Assembly: GCA_026932145.1 (NCBI GenBank) | Contig: JAIXKT010000043.1 | Location: 7,428-43,259 of the forward strand | Origin: Bacteroidia bacterium | Lineage (GTDB): Bacteria; Bacteroidota; Bacteroidia; J057; JAIXKT01 | DNA length: 35,832 nt | Direction: 5' to 3' | In this document: piece by piece, positions 11,066 to 20,808 of the stretch | Numbering within the stretch: the stretch's first letter is position 1 | How the letters are laid out: every line of letters starts with the position of its first letter | Position numbers and translations under genes: made by a program | The notes under the pieces: model-generated | Database searches by the model: none | What the model was told of the DNA's origin: nothing | What the model saw: only the letters and a program-made list of their open reading frames with translations

Positions 11066-12346
11066 TTAACGGTTTAGCGTAATTTCCGAAGACTCGCTAA
11101 TATCAAATAGTCTCCGGATAGCATCCATGAGTTGCTCTTGCTCCCCACGCATACACGCTGACTTTAAATGCACAACCGGATGCTTTAATAGCTTCTGAAT
11201 AAGTGATTTAGAAAAAGCATCTAATAGCTGCTGGACTTCCGCAGGCTGGTTTTTCCCAAAACGACTTAATTCTTCAGATCTAAATGTTTCAAATGTTTCT
11301 TTGAGACGATGAATTACCGGAGAAATCACCAATTCTTGTTCCCAAGTTTTAATTTTTGCCAACTCCTCAGTTAGAATCCCTTGAACCATTGGAATAGCAG
11401 CTATCCGTTTTTTTACAGCAGTATCTACCTTAGTCTGAATTTCATCCAGATTATATAGCAAAACCTGTGGAACTACTTCAATCTCAGCATTTACAGATCT
11501 GGGAACGCCTAAGTCAATAACTACAAGCCCATTAGATAAATTTTGGGAGGTAAAATGACGAAGATTTAAGATTGGTTCTGGAGTGTTTACAGCTACAATT
11601 ATCCCATCATAGTGAGATAAGTTTAAAAGAGCTTCTTCTATTGTTGCTATCTGGCAACCAAGTTCTTGGGATATATTTTGGGCTTTAGAGAGGGTTCTAT
11701 TGGCAATGGTAAGTTTTCCTATTTCTCTGGATATAATGGACTTAGCTGCATCTATTCCCATTTCGCCGCAGCCAATTACTAAGATATTGGGGTGGGTGAT
11801 ATGCGCCAAACATTCTTCTATTAAAACAACGCTGGCGTAGCTAACGCTGGCAACGCCGTCTCTCCATGACGTTTCTTGCTGAACCCGTTTACCAATATGA
11901 AAAAAGGTATGCAGCAACCGATGAATAAAAGATCCTGCTGTTTTAGAATCACTGGCAAATTGGTAGGCTTGTTTTAGCTGCCCGCCTATCTGTAAATCGC
12001 CTAAAATACTCGAATGAAGCCCTACCCCAACTTCAAAAAGATATTGTACAGAAGAGTTACCTCCGGGTATCTCCTCAAAATAATCTTGAAAAACAATACC
12101 GTTTTCTATGCCCTTCCAAGTAAATAGATAGCCTAAAATTTCGGCAAATAAAGACTTGGGGGCTACATAATATAGTTCCGTTCGGTTACAGGTGGTTAGC
12201 AACAAAACCTCCGTAATCTCCAGGGAAACAGCTATTTGGGATAAGAAATCCGGTATTTCACTTTCTACAAAAGAGAAATGCTCGCGAACCGAAACAGGTG
12301 CTTTTTGGTGATTTAACGTAATTACCCGAAAATTCTCTAAAGCCAT
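11066..12346 (-). CDS. hemA: Glutamyl-tRNA reductase
   Basis: HemA reduces glutamyl-tRNA(Glu) to glutamate-1-semialdehyde with NADPH, the first step of the C5 route to heme. The catalytic cysteine is Cys53 in TTCNRTELYYV. The substrate-binding GVGLHSSILGDLQIGGQLKQAY block and the NADPH-binding ILVIGCGEMGIDAAKSI segment follow, and then the dimerisation helix. The 426 residues are full length. A possible -7 box, TATTTTTG, lies at 12422-12415, giving a leader of about 60 bases. It heads a two-gene unit with lpxB. Confidence 0.97.
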   Translation of the reverse strand: MALENFRVITLNHQKAPVSVREHFSFVESEIPDFLSQIAVSLEITEVLLLTTCNRTELYYVAPKSLFAEILGYLFTWKGIENGIVFQDYFEEIPGGNSSVQYLFEVGVGLHSSILGDLQIGGQLKQAYQFASDSKTAGSFIHRLLHTFFHIGKRVQQETSWRDGVASVSYASVVLIEECLAHITHPNILVIGCGEMGIDAAKSIISREIGKLTIANRTLSKAQNISQELGCQIATIEEALLNLSHYDGIIVAVNTPEPILNLRHFTSQNLSNGLVVIDLGVPRSVNAEIEVVPQVLLYNLDEIQTKVDTAVKKRIAAIPMVQGILTEELAKIKTWEQELVISPVIHRLKETFETFRSEELSRFGKNQPAEVQQLLDAFSKSLIQKLLKHPVVHLKSACMRGEQEQLMDAIRRLFDISESSEITLNR

Positions 12347-12425
12347 TAAGCAGCGAATTTATAACACTATACAACTTGCCCGAAAGCCATTAAGCTATAA
12401 TTAAACCAATATTACAAAAATAGAA

Positions 12426-14537
12426 CTATTCTAAATTAATTTTGATTGTGGCTGTTTCTCCGGATAAAGAAACTTGTAAGAGAAAAATACCTTGCTGTAA
12501 GTCGAGTAACTCAGGAATCTGTATAGTATGTTTTCCCGGCTGCAACAAAATACTGTTTTTAGCTGCTAAAACCGTCTTGCCGGCAACATCCGATACTTTC
12601 CATTGAAAAGTAGTGTTTTTTTGTATGTCTAAATATAGATTTGTTTGGCTTGTGAGTGGGTTTGGATACAGTTTAATGCTTCCTGCGGTTAAATTACGTT
12701 CTAAGAAACTTACTTCACCTTCTTTTATCTGAATATTATCTAAATATAAATTATTTCCAAATCCATTTTTAACGGCAAAAATTATCCGTAAATTCCCCTG
12801 ATTGGTTAGGCTCTTTAAGGAAACAGAGTCTTCTTTCCATTGTGTAGGAGTTGTATTTTTAAATTCCGTAGAGATAGGATTGGTTGCAAAAGAGGATAGA
12901 TTGCTCCCGCCTTTTTTGTATAATTCAACTAAGGTAGCCCCACATTCGCCTGCTCCGTAAATGATAAGTGTATCGTTAAATTGAGTAGGGTTTGGAACTT
13001 GGTCAAAATAAGGAATATAGGCATATTTAAACTGTAGAATTGGGTTTTGTGTTCCCGTCATATCAATTGGGGGCGAGATAAGCGGCTCTAATTGGTTGTA
13101 GTTTGGGTTAGAATAGCCGGGAAATTTAATGCAGGCTCCTTCTGTGCTAATCCAAGACGCTGCCTTTGATGATTCGGTAGAGGCTGCGTCAGGGTTTAAA
13201 ATAACCCAGCCGGTAGGTAAGGAAGAAGAAAATGTTTCCTGAAATGGAGGTATTAATGCTGCTCCGGAAACCGTGATGAAGTTGTTTCGAGAAACAGTAG
13301 TAGATGCTCCGGCGGAATTAGAAACGCGCAATGACACTGAATACGCTCCTGCTGTGGAGTAGGTAACTACCGGATTTCTGTCATTTGAGGTAGCCGGATT
13401 TCCGCCGGGAAAAGTCCATTCCCATGTACTTGGGTATCCTAAGGAAGCATCTTCAAACGTAACGGGTACATTTTCGCAAGTATATTGGTTATTGCTCCAA
13501 AAAAATGCGGTGCAAACGCCATAAGAACCGACCCCCGTTGCCTGCTGGTTTGCTTCGGTAAATAGGTCCCTACGATTCGGAAAGGCACCGGATTCAAAGG
13601 TATAGGTCATTTTGGCGACCTGTCTCTCCGTAAATAAATCCATATAGGCATCATCAACATAATCCATATAATTTCGGGTTTGGTCTGGGAGGTCAGGGTT
13701 ATCGTTATCGCAGCTATTTAGCCTTTGAGGGTTACCAAAGTTTGCTTCTAACGTCGGTGGAGTATCACAGAATCCGTCTGCGTGGGTAGCGCAGTTATAG
13801 TTAGTCGTATTTCCGCACCCTGAGTTGGGGTCAAAGGTATGTTTTAGACCCAGATAGTGGCCGATTTCATGGGTTGCGGTACGCCCATTCCGGTTATTCC
13901 ATATTAACGCACCGGTAGTGCCAAAACAGCCAGATCTAATTACCACACCGTCATTTGGGTTTGAGGCAGTAGTAGGCATTCGGGAATATCCCAACACATT
14001 ATTATCAATAGAGGCTACCGTCCAGATATTCAAGTATTTGGTTTGATCCCAAGTAACCAACGATTTTAATTGTACTTCATCAGCCTGTTTGTGGTTTGTT
14101 AGTGTACTTTGGATATAGTTGATTCCGGAATGAGGGTTTCCACTTGGGTCTTTGGTTGCTAATGCAAATTCAATTTGAGCATCTTTGCCTGATCCAAATC
14201 CGCGTGTGCCGGGCTGCTTCCGAAAATCTCTGTTTAGTGCATCTATTTGGCTCTTTATTTGGGGTTCTCCTATCTTTTCATTTCCGTTGTTATGAATTAC
14301 GTGCACAACAACGGGGATAATATATCTCGAAGGAAGTGCCGTTTTATCTGCCCGCTGTTTTGATAGCCAACTTTGGTAAAATTGCTCAAAATCCGCCTCT
14401 ATGCGTCTTTCTTCTGCTAATAACTGTGGATTATTTGCAATATCTTGATTATGAAGCTCATCAAAACTACAACGGTGCTGAGATCTGACGTTTAAACTAA
14501 ACAAAAATAAAATTACAAAACTTAAAAAGCGGAACAT
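12426..14537 (-). CDS. Secreted pappalysin-like (M43B) zinc metalloprotease with PKD domain and T9SS sorting signal
   Basis: The 703 residues begin with a signal peptide (about 1-19). A pappalysin-like metalloprotease domain follows. HEIGHYLGLKH gives the zinc ligands His223, His227 and His233 with Glu224 as the general base. The Met-turn is NYMDY at Met291. Cysteine-rich segments CGNTTNYNCATHADGFCDTPP and SCDNDN are typical of M43B. A PKD domain lies at about 355-425 (WEWTFPGGNPATSNDRNPVVTY pattern). A jelly-roll-like domain with a choice of acidic and aromatic residues follows. The end (about 620-703: LYPNPLTSQTNLYLDI ... GIFLLQVS) is a T9SS type A sorting domain. The protease is therefore expected to cross the outer membrane by type IX secretion. 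It is monocistronic. The likely -7 box is TAAATTTG at 14562-14555. Confidence 0.92.
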   Translation of the reverse strand: MFRFLSFVILFLFSLNVRSQHRCSFDELHNQDIANNPQLLAEERRIEADFEQFYQSWLSKQRADKTALPSRYIIPVVVHVIHNNGNEKIGEPQIKSQIDALNRDFRKQPGTRGFGSGKDAQIEFALATKDPSGNPHSGINYIQSTLTNHKQADEVQLKSLVTWDQTKYLNIWTVASIDNNVLGYSRMPTTASNPNDGVVIRSGCFGTTGALIWNNRNGRTATHEIGHYLGLKHTFDPNSGCGNTTNYNCATHADGFCDTPPTLEANFGNPQRLNSCDNDNPDLPDQTRNYMDYVDDAYMDLFTERQVAKMTYTFESGAFPNRRDLFTEANQQATGVGSYGVCTAFFWSNNQYTCENVPVTFEDASLGYPSTWEWTFPGGNPATSNDRNPVVTYSTAGAYSVSLRVSNSAGASTTVSRNNFITVSGAALIPPFQETFSSSLPTGWVILNPDAASTESSKAASWISTEGACIKFPGYSNPNYNQLEPLISPPIDMTGTQNPILQFKYAYIPYFDQVPNPTQFNDTLIIYGAGECGATLVELYKKGGSNLSSFATNPISTEFKNTTPTQWKEDSVSLKSLTNQGNLRIIFAVKNGFGNNLYLDNIQIKEGEVSFLERNLTAGSIKLYPNPLTSQTNLYLDIQKNTTFQWKVSDVAGKTVLAAKNSILLQPGKHTIQIPELLDLQQGIFLLQVSLSGETATIKINLE

Positions 14538-14669
14538 GAATGATATAATTTTCGCAAATTTACGAAATTCTACTTTAATGGTTACTTTTGGGTTTAGTTT
14601 TAACTTTTTAGCCTATTTTTCACAACCGATGTGATAACCTAAAAAATCATCATAACTGAATCAGTATCA

Positions 14670-14712
14670 GGATAAAAAGCAGTTTTATATTGTATTAGAA
14701 TACTTTTTATCC
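14670..14712. promoter_or_regulatory. Perfect 10-bp inverted repeat upstream of ABC ATPase
   Basis: GGATAAAAAG (14670-14679) and CTTTTTATCC (14703-14712) are exact inverted copies separated by 23 bases. A palindrome ACTGAATCAGT lies just upstream (14655-14665). They sit in the 253-base gap between divergent genes and may be regulator sites or an RNA hairpin in the plus-strand leader. Confidence 0.4.
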
Positions 14713-14790
14713 AAAGTATGGTAAAGTTTATCTGAATAAAGTTTGCTATTTCACATGAATTAACGATTTTTGAGGAAATTTATACTTAGA

Positions 14791-15534
14791 ATGGAAGTCC
14801 GGCCAGGTCAAAAAGCGGTTATTCGCTTAGATAGTATTCGGAAAGAGTACGTTATGGGTTCAGAAGTTGTTCGGGCTTTGCAGGGCGTTTCATTAGAAAT
14901 TGGTATCAATGAATATGTAGCGTTTATGGGGCCTTCTGGCTCAGGAAAATCTACTTTAATGAATATTTTAGGTTGCTTGGATTCCCCGACTTCAGGCCGT
15001 TATTGGCTAAATGGCACAGATGTTAGCCAGATGTCTGACAAAGAGTTAGCTAATGTCAGAAACCATGAAATAGGTTTTGTGTTTCAAACCTTTAATTTAT
15101 TATCCCGGATGACGGCCTTAGAAAACGTTGCCTTACCGTTGATTTATGCGGGGGTTAGCCGCGAAGAGCGTTTAAACCGTGCCCGTAATGTGTTGGAAGG
15201 GGTAGGCTTAGGAAACCGCTTAACGCACCAACCTAATGAGCTTTCAGGCGGGCAACGGCAACGCGTTGCCGTTGCCCGCGCACTCGTCAATAAACCGTCT
15301 ATTATTTTAGCAGACGAACCTACCGGAAACCTTGACTCAAAAACATCCTACGAAATTATGGCTCTCTTTGAAGAACTATTTCAAAAAGGACATACCGTTA
15401 TCTTGGTAACCCATGAAGAAGATATAGCCCGATACGCCCACCGAATCATCAAACTTAGAGACGGTTCTATTGAAAGCGACTTAGTAAATCCCAACCCCAA
15501 AGCAACAATCTCTGCTAATTATGAAGTTAATTGA
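14791..15534 (+). CDS. ABC transporter ATP-binding protein, MacB/LolD type
   Basis: A 247-residue ATPase of the family that energises MacB, LolCDE and FtsEX-like exporters. Walker A is GPSGSGKST, the Q-loop is VFQTFNLL, the signature is [15 protein letters not shown], Walker B is [12 protein letters not shown], and the H-loop histidine is in LVTHEED. ATG at 14791 is preferred because the frame upstream reaches only a TTG at 14770. A GAGGAAA stretch lies at 14771-14777, somewhat far from the ATG. No FtsX/MacB-like permease follows. Instead a small membrane protein gene overlaps its end by 14 bases. The permease must be elsewhere if this is a classical exporter. Confidence 0.92.
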   Translation: MEVRPGQKAVIRLDSIRKEYVMGSEVVRALQGVSLEIGINEYVAFMGPSGSGKSTLMNILGCLDSPTSGRYWLNGTDVSQMSDKELANVRNHEIGFVFQTFNLLSRMTALENVALPLIYAGVSREERLNRARNVLEGVGLGNRLTHQPNELSGGQRQRVAVARALVNKPSIILADEPTGNLDSKTSYEIMALFEELFQKGHTVILVTHEEDIARYAHRIIKLRDGSIESDLVNPNPKATISANYEVN

Positions 15535-15922
15535 TTGGTTACAAATTATTTTTATAATAATTCCGTTAGTTGTTGGGTTTAGTTTTAAGTGGTCTTGGGT
15601 ACGTATTCTATTATTCGCTTTTGCGTTAGAAGTCGTTTTTGGGATACTTGTTTATGTGTTTTTGTTAGATGGTATTGCTTGGCTATCAATATTAGATTTA
15701 CTTTATGATAACAAAGAACTTTGGTTATTAGACTTCGTCAAAAAAATAGGCAGTTGGTTTGGATACAAAGTACATTGGCGGATAGATTATTCTTTTTACT
15801 TCATGTGTGCCCTTAGCGGCACTGTCAGCCATTTTTTAGCGATGCTACCCGGCTGGTTATTCCATTATTTTTATTCAAAAATCAAAAAAAACAACCAATC
15901 TCCTCTTAATTCTGATACCTAA
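15521..15922 (+). CDS. Small membrane protein of unknown function
   Basis: The 133 residues form about three hydrophobic segments: [14 protein letters not shown] (8-22), [24 protein letters not shown] (26-49) and [27 protein letters not shown] (about 91-118). A basic, polar C-terminus follows. I do not recognise a family. Its ATG lies inside the end of the ABC ATPase gene (14-base overlap), so translation is probably coupled. It is too short and has too few helices to be a standard MacB/LolC permease. It meets the convergent ABC gene with a gap of 3 bases. Confidence 0.7.
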   Translation: MKLIDWLQIIFIIIPLVVGFSFKWSWVRILLFAFALEVVFGILVYVFLLDGIAWLSILDLLYDNKELWLLDFVKKIGSWFGYKVHWRIDYSFYFMCALSGTVSHFLAMLPGWLFHYFYSKIKKNNQSPLNSDT

Positions 15923-15925
15923 ACG

Positions 15926-16555
15926 TTAGTTCGGCAAAATTTTAAGATTTTCAATTACAAATTGCTTTGTGGAGTAAGCATATTCTCGCGGGTCGTTTGT
16001 AGCAATCAGAATAGTACGGTTATGTTGATATTTCTGAACCAGATGCCAAATTAATTCAAAGTTTTCGGTATCTAAATTTGTGCTTGGTTCATCCAAAAGT
16101 ATATATCCAGAATAAGTAAAAACAGCTAAAGCTATCTTTAATCGTTGAAGTTGCCCAGAAGATAAGAATCTGATAGCCTGATTTTTAAAGGAATTTAAGT
16201 TGATTTCTGCAAGAATCTCTTGGGTTGGGATGAGAGACTTCTTCAAGCTAAAATGAACAGAAAATGCTTCTTGAATACTTAAATCCGGCGGGGGCAAAAT
16301 TGCCGGTGCTGCCCAACTCAGGTAACTATACCAACAGGAACGGTCAAGTATTCCGTCATGTTCATGTTTTAGTGAAATATCGCCATAATTTGGTGTAAAA
16401 GCCCCTGCTAACAACCGAAGTAGTGTGGACTTTCCCGCTCCATTTTTTCCTAAGATGCTAACAGTATCTCCTGCTGAAATCTGTAACTCACTTTCTTTGA
16501 GTATCCAACGGTATCCGTACTGATATCCCAGATTGTGCGCTGCTATTTCTATCAT
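15926..16555 (-). CDS. ABC transporter ATP-binding protein in the lpx operon (CcmA-like)
   Basis: A compact 209-residue ATPase. Walker A is GKNGAGKST, the signature is FLSSGQLQRLKIAL (a degenerate LSxGQ) and Walker B is YILLDEPSTNLD. The usual H-loop histidine is replaced by asparagine in ILIATNDPREY. Size and signature recall CcmA, the heme exporter ATPase. However, the position after lpxA with a 1-base stop/start overlap suggests a function tied to lipid A or envelope assembly. No permease gene is adjacent. Transport substrate unknown. Confidence 0.88.
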   Translation of the reverse strand: MIEIAAHNLGYQYGYRWILKESELQISAGDTVSILGKNGAGKSTLLRLLAGAFTPNYGDISLKHEHDGILDRSCWYSYLSWAAPAILPPPDLSIQEAFSVHFSLKKSLIPTQEILAEINLNSFKNQAIRFLSSGQLQRLKIALAVFTYSGYILLDEPSTNLDTENFELIWHLVQKYQHNRTILIATNDPREYAYSTKQFVIENLKILPN

Positions 16556-17352
16556 CAGTATGACGGGCCATAATAAGACTTCATAATCCCGCGCTTAGAT
16601 TGGTTAATGAAATCTGTAATACTTATAAGCTCTGGAGTTTGAGGCCACTCAGAAAGTAAATTAACTGCCTGAGAAACATTTAATCCGCTCATATACAGTA
16701 TCTTGTATATTTCTTGAAGTTGTTTTATTGTTTCAGTGCTAACGGTACGTCTTTTAAGGCCGACTGTATTTATGCCTTCAAAACGAATTGGCTCTCTTCC
16801 TGCCCGAACAAATGGCGGAACATCTTTACGAATCAAAGACCCACCTGAAATCATTACATGCTGGCCAATGTGCGTAAATTGGTGTGCCGCGCACATCCCG
16901 CCAACTACGGCAAAATCACCGACCTCTATATGCCCTGCAAAATTAACAGCATTAGCTAAAATTACATTATTTCCGATGATACAATCGTGAGCAATATGTA
17001 CATAAGCCATTAACAGAACATTACTTCCCACAACCGTTTTGCCATTAGCAGAAGTTCCTTTGTTAATAGTTACACATTCTCGGATAGTAGTATTATTTCC
17101 GATCTCGGTAGTGGTATATTCTCCTTGATATTTTAAGTCTTGGGGGTTTGCGCCAATGACAGCTCCGGGATATATTTTACAGTTTTGCCCGATTCGGGTA
17201 CCGCTATAAATTACTACATGAGATCCTATCCATGTATTATCACCGATGATAACGTCTTCATGAATTACGACAAATGGTTCAATCGTAACATTTTGCCCAA
17301 TTTCTGCACTTGGGTGGATATATGATGTTTGTGGATGCTGTGTCGGTATCAT
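16555..17352 (-). CDS. lpxA: UDP-N-acetylglucosamine acyltransferase
   Basis: LpxA transfers a 3-hydroxyacyl chain from acyl carrier protein to the 3-OH of UDP-GlcNAc, the first step of lipid A synthesis. The 265 residues show left-handed beta-helix hexapeptide repeats from the N-terminus (IHPSAEIGQNVTIEPFVVI). Family blocks include GANPQDLKYQGE, the catalytic-histidine segment MAYVHIAHDCIIGN (His around 125) and GINTVGLKRR. The C-terminal helical part ends at SYYGPSY. It overlaps the upstream lpxC-fabZ stop (ATGA) and the downstream ATPase start by one base. Confidence 0.97.
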   Translation of the reverse strand: MIPTQHPQTSYIHPSAEIGQNVTIEPFVVIHEDVIIGDNTWIGSHVVIYSGTRIGQNCKIYPGAVIGANPQDLKYQGEYTTTEIGNNTTIRECVTINKGTSANGKTVVGSNVLLMAYVHIAHDCIIGNNVILANAVNFAGHIEVGDFAVVGGMCAAHQFTHIGQHVMISGGSLIRKDVPPFVRAGREPIRFEGINTVGLKRRTVSTETIKQLQEIYKILYMSGLNVSQAVNLLSEWPQTPELISITDFINQSKRGIMKSYYGPSY

Positions 17353-18740
17353 GGTGTTTTTCTGATTATTCCGGCTGTTAACTCTGCCTCACAAACTACT
17401 TTACCGTCAACAAAAGCTTTTCCTTGCATTTTGCAAATGCCCATACGCAAGGCAAGTAACTCTATTCTGAACAGCACTTGGTCGCCGGGTACAATGGGAC
17501 GTTTAAACCGAGCTTTTTCAATTCCTTGTAAATACACCCACACATCTTGCGGTGATTCAATAATATTCAGTAGCAAAATACCGCCCACTTGCGCCATTGC
17601 TTCCATTTGTAATACACCGGGCATAATTGGATTTCCGGGAAAGTGCCCCTCAAAAAAAGGTTCGTTGATAGTTACATTTTTAATCCCTTCAATGGTTTTT
17701 TCATCAAAGTTTAAAATTCTGTCTATCAGCAAAAACGGGTAACGGTGGGGTAATATTCGCTGAATAGCTTGAATATCAAAGACAAAACCTTCTACATGAT
17801 TTTGCTGAAACTTTCGGGTTATTTTTTTCTGCTTAATTAACGAACGAATTTTTTTGGCAAAGGCTACGTTGGCTGCGTGCCCCGGGCGAGTCGCTATTAT
17901 TTGAGCTTTTAAGGGTGCTCCTAATAACGTTAGGTCTCCTACTAAGTCAAGTAGTTTATGCCGTGCCGGCTCATTTGAAAAACGTAACTCTATGTTATTC
18001 AAAATTCCTTGACTAGCTACTTCTACGCTGCGGTTGAATAATTTACTTAAATGATCTAATTGCTCTTGTGGAACTTCTTTATCTACTATCACAATAGCAT
18101 TATTTAAATCGCCTCCTTTAATTAGGCCGGCATTTAATAATGCTTCTAATTCATGTAAAAAACAAAAAGTACGGCAATTTGAAATTTCTGCTACAAAGTC
18201 TTCTATGTGTATGAGGGTTGCGTGCTGTGGGCCAAGTACTTTTGAGTCATAATCAACCATTACCGTAATTCGCAAGTCGTCCATTGGTAATGCAACTAAA
18301 TCTACACCTCTGTCTTCTTCGGTATATTGAACGGGTTGGTCTATAACGTAGAACTCACGGTTAGCTTTTTGCTCTATAATGGTCGTTTTTTGGCGGATAG
18401 CGTCCACAAAAAGTCGGGAGCTTCCGTCTAAGGCTGGTGGCTCCGGGCCATCTAACTGAATAAGTGCATTGTCTATTTGGAGGCCTGCAAGGGCTGCTAA
18501 GATATGCTCTACGGTATGAACCTTAGCTTCACCATGTGCAATGGTCGTCCCTCGAGATAAATCAACAACGTTCTCAATATCAGCCCGAACGCTTGGGTTT
18601 TCGGCAATATCTGTGCGGCAGAAAACGATACCGTGATTTTCATCTGCCGGGCAAATAGTCAGCGTTACAGGCGCACCCGTATGCAGCCCTTTTCCACTTA
18701 ACTGAACTTCACCGGATATAGTATGTTGCTTCTCGTACAT
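17349..18740 (-). CDS. lpxC/fabZ: Bifunctional LpxC deacetylase / FabZ dehydratase fusion
   Basis: The first about 300 residues are LpxC, the zinc-dependent UDP-3-O-acyl-GlcNAc deacetylase that commits to lipid A synthesis. Zinc-binding and catalytic blocks are HTVEHILAAL and the late ARHKLLDLVGDL. From about 320 to 463 the chain is FabZ, the 3-hydroxyacyl-ACP dehydratase, with LPHRYPFLLIDR, GHFPGNPIMPGVLQMEAMAQ and the hot-dog fold. The fusion is characteristic of Bacteroidota and couples the 3-hydroxyacyl pool to lipid A. It lies 13 bases after lpxD and overlaps lpxA by 4 bases. Confidence 0.97.
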   Translation of the reverse strand: MYEKQHTISGEVQLSGKGLHTGAPVTLTICPADENHGIVFCRTDIAENPSVRADIENVVDLSRGTTIAHGEAKVHTVEHILAALAGLQIDNALIQLDGPEPPALDGSSRLFVDAIRQKTTIIEQKANREFYVIDQPVQYTEEDRGVDLVALPMDDLRITVMVDYDSKVLGPQHATLIHIEDFVAEISNCRTFCFLHELEALLNAGLIKGGDLNNAIVIVDKEVPQEQLDHLSKLFNRSVEVASQGILNNIELRFSNEPARHKLLDLVGDLTLLGAPLKAQIIATRPGHAANVAFAKKIRSLIKQKKITRKFQQNHVEGFVFDIQAIQRILPHRYPFLLIDRILNFDEKTIEGIKNVTINEPFFEGHFPGNPIMPGVLQMEAMAQVGGILLLNIIESPQDVWVYLQGIEKARFKRPIVPGDQVLFRIELLALRMGICKMQGKAFVDGKVVCEAELTAGIIRKTP

Positions 18741-18753
18741 TCTGGCTGCAAGG

Positions 18754-19803
18754 TTACTGATTTTTTTCTAATTCCTGAAGTTGAACTAATTTTTCTAAGC
18801 GGGAAACTTTCTCAAATAAGTCCGGTAAGTTACGGATTAGGGCTTCTATTTTAAGCTGGAGTTTTATATCTTGGGCTGGTGAGCCGCGCATTGCTTTTCC
18901 AGTGTTTTTAATAGATTTGCTAATCCCTGACTGTGCACCTACTTGAGTTCCGTCAGCTATATTTAAGTGGCCTACAATACCAACTTGGCCGCCTATCATG
19001 CAGTTTTTGCCTAACTTAGTGCTGCCGGAAATGCCGCTTTGCGCTGCAATAACAGTATTTTCTCCAACATCAACGTTATGGGCAATTTGAACTAAATTAT
19101 CAATTTTTACACCGCTTCTAATTCGGGTCTCTCCCAAAGTGGCTCTATCTATGCAGGTATTTGCACCGATTTCTACATTATCTTCTATCAGAACAATTCC
19201 TATTTGGGGGATTTTTTGAAAACTTCCGTTTGCACTGGGCACAAAGCCAAAGCCGTCAGAACCAATTACTACGCCGCTGTGAATGATGCAGTGGCTTCCG
19301 ATATGGCAGTTTTGATAAATTGTAGTGTTTGAGTGTATGCGAGTATTGTTTCCAATTTGCACCCCGCGTCCCAAATAAGTATGCGGATAAATTTGGGTGT
19401 TTGAGCCAATAACAACATTTGGCCCGATATAGCTAAACGCACCAATATAGCAATTTAGGCCAATTTGAGCAGTAGGATCTATATAACAAGGTTGCTCAAT
19501 GCCGGATAAGTTTTCAGTTAAATCCTCCGAAGTTAACTGTAATAATTGCGTAAATGCTGCATACGCATTGGGAACACGAATTAAAGCGGTTTCTACAGAT
19601 CTTTCTAAGACGAAATCTCGATTTATAAGTATTGCCGAAGCCTGCGTTGTGTATAAAAAAGGAATATACTTTGGATTATGTAAAAACGTTAGGGAACCTG
19701 TTTGGGCTTCTTCTATTTTGGCTAACTGGCAAACCTCAATCGAATCTGAACCTTCTACTATCCCACCGGTTATCTGCGCAATCTGTGAAAGCGTTAGTTT
19801 CAT
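18754..19803 (-). CDS. lpxD: UDP-3-O-acylglucosamine N-acyltransferase
   Basis: LpxD adds the second 3-hydroxyacyl chain, to the 2-amino group, after LpxC. The 349 residues have the N-terminal LpxD domain ([13 protein letters not shown] ... LTFLHNPKY). About nine hexapeptide coils follow, with IGSDGFGF, the catalytic [23 protein letters not shown] block and a C-terminal helix with a Leu/Lys-rich end. It is the first gene of lpxD-lpxC/fabZ-lpxA-ATPase. A -7-like TAATTTTG at 19873-19866 and a hairpin in the leader (19835-19852) precede it. Confidence 0.97.
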   Translation of the reverse strand: MKLTLSQIAQITGGIVEGSDSIEVCQLAKIEEAQTGSLTFLHNPKYIPFLYTTQASAILINRDFVLERSVETALIRVPNAYAAFTQLLQLTSEDLTENLSGIEQPCYIDPTAQIGLNCYIGAFSYIGPNVVIGSNTQIYPHTYLGRGVQIGNNTRIHSNTTIYQNCHIGSHCIIHSGVVIGSDGFGFVPSANGSFQKIPQIGIVLIEDNVEIGANTCIDRATLGETRIRSGVKIDNLVQIAHNVDVGENTVIAAQSGISGSTKLGKNCMIGGQVGIVGHLNIADGTQVGAQSGISKSIKNTGKAMRGSPAQDIKLQLKIEALIRNLPDLFEKVSRLEKLVQLQELEKNQ

Positions 19804-19834
19804 GAATATCTATTCTATCAATTCTATCCGAGAA

Positions 19835-19852
19835 TAGTTGAATTATCAACTA
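19835..19852 (-). promoter_or_regulatory. Leader inverted repeat of the lpxD operon
   Basis: TAGTTGA (19835-19841) and TCAACTA (19846-19852) are exact inverted copies around ATTA. They lie between a -7-like box (19873-19866, TAATTTTG) and the lpxD ATG at 19803. They may be an operator or a weak RNA hairpin; no -33 box is obvious. Confidence 0.35.
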
Positions 19853-20028
19853 CTCCCAAAATGGCCAAAATTAATAAATGTTTACTTTTGGCTTACAGCC
19901 TAATCTGAATTATTTTCTTTTTTTTAACCAAAAATCAACTCCTATCCTAAAAAATACTGCATTTTGTAACAGATTATTGAATTGAAAAGTATTTTTATAA
20001 AAAATAAAAATACTGACCTTTGGATAGT

Positions 20029-20802
20029 TTACTTAGGCGTTGAAGAGTTCCGCAGTTGATAAACCTTAGCTGCTCTTAGGAAACGGCTGTATGCGTTCAT
20101 CATACTGATGATAAGTCCGTAACGGCCATCTAAAAACCCTTTTTTTATCCAATAAGATTTAAAAAACTCAAATAGAGGCTTTATGGTAAAGTCTATCCAC
20201 GTCGTTTTTTGGTTTTGTTTGATTCGCTCCAATGCCTGCAAGGTAGTGAAGCGATTGATTGTATTTAGGTGGTCTTCAATGCTGTGCATCGTGAAGTGGT
20301 GGCAAAGCCCAGAAAGTAATGCTGGTTTTAAGGGTTTTGAAAATACAATTGTTTCATGGATAAAAGCTCCCTGCCATTGCGCTTTGGTTCTATTAAAAAG
20401 CCGAACCTTAACATCCGGATTCCAATTGGAATAATAAATGGGCTTTCCACAATAATAAGGTAGCCTCCGGATAGAATATCCTTCTGCCGGAAAGGAGTTA
20501 GATTTTTCCGCTAAAATACTATCTTGCAGTGATTTATCTAATACTTCATCTGCATCTAATGATAGTATCCAGTCATATTGAGCTAATGAATTTGCATAAT
20601 TTTTGGTCTGGGTATAGCCTTGCCATTGGGTCTGAACAAATCGAATTTTATATTGGGTGCAAATTTCTATAGTGTTGTCTGTGCTGAATGAATCTACGAC
20701 CAGAATTTCATCGGCTACCGGAATGGCCGTGTCAAGGCAACGTGCTATGTTACGAGCCTCGTTTTTGGTAATGATAACAACCGATAATTTTGCGGATGAC
20801 AC
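20029..20802 (-). CDS. Glycosyltransferase family 2, LPS core type
   Basis: The 257 residues have the GT-A fold of GT2 enzymes: KLSVVIITKNEARNIARCLDT at the N-terminus, DEILVVDSFSTDNT and the metal-binding LSLDADEVLD (about 80-89). This is the WaaE/KdtX-like group that adds sugars such as heptose or glucose to the lipopolysaccharide core. The exact sugar cannot be told. The start is GTG at 20802, 6 bases after the preceding gene's stop, so the two are probably cotranscribed. It stands beside the lpx operon, consistent with a lipopolysaccharide role. Confidence 0.9.
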   Translation of the reverse strand: MSSAKLSVVIITKNEARNIARCLDTAIPVADEILVVDSFSTDNTIEICTQYKIRFVQTQWQGYTQTKNYANSLAQYDWILSLDADEVLDKSLQDSILAEKSNSFPAEGYSIRRLPYYCGKPIYYSNWNPDVKVRLFNRTKAQWQGAFIHETIVFSKPLKPALLSGLCHHFTMHSIEDHLNTINRFTTLQALERIKQNQKTTWIDFTIKPLFEFFKSYWIKKGFLDGRYGLIISMMNAYSRFLRAAKVYQLRNSSTPK

Positions 20803-20808
20803 CAGTGA

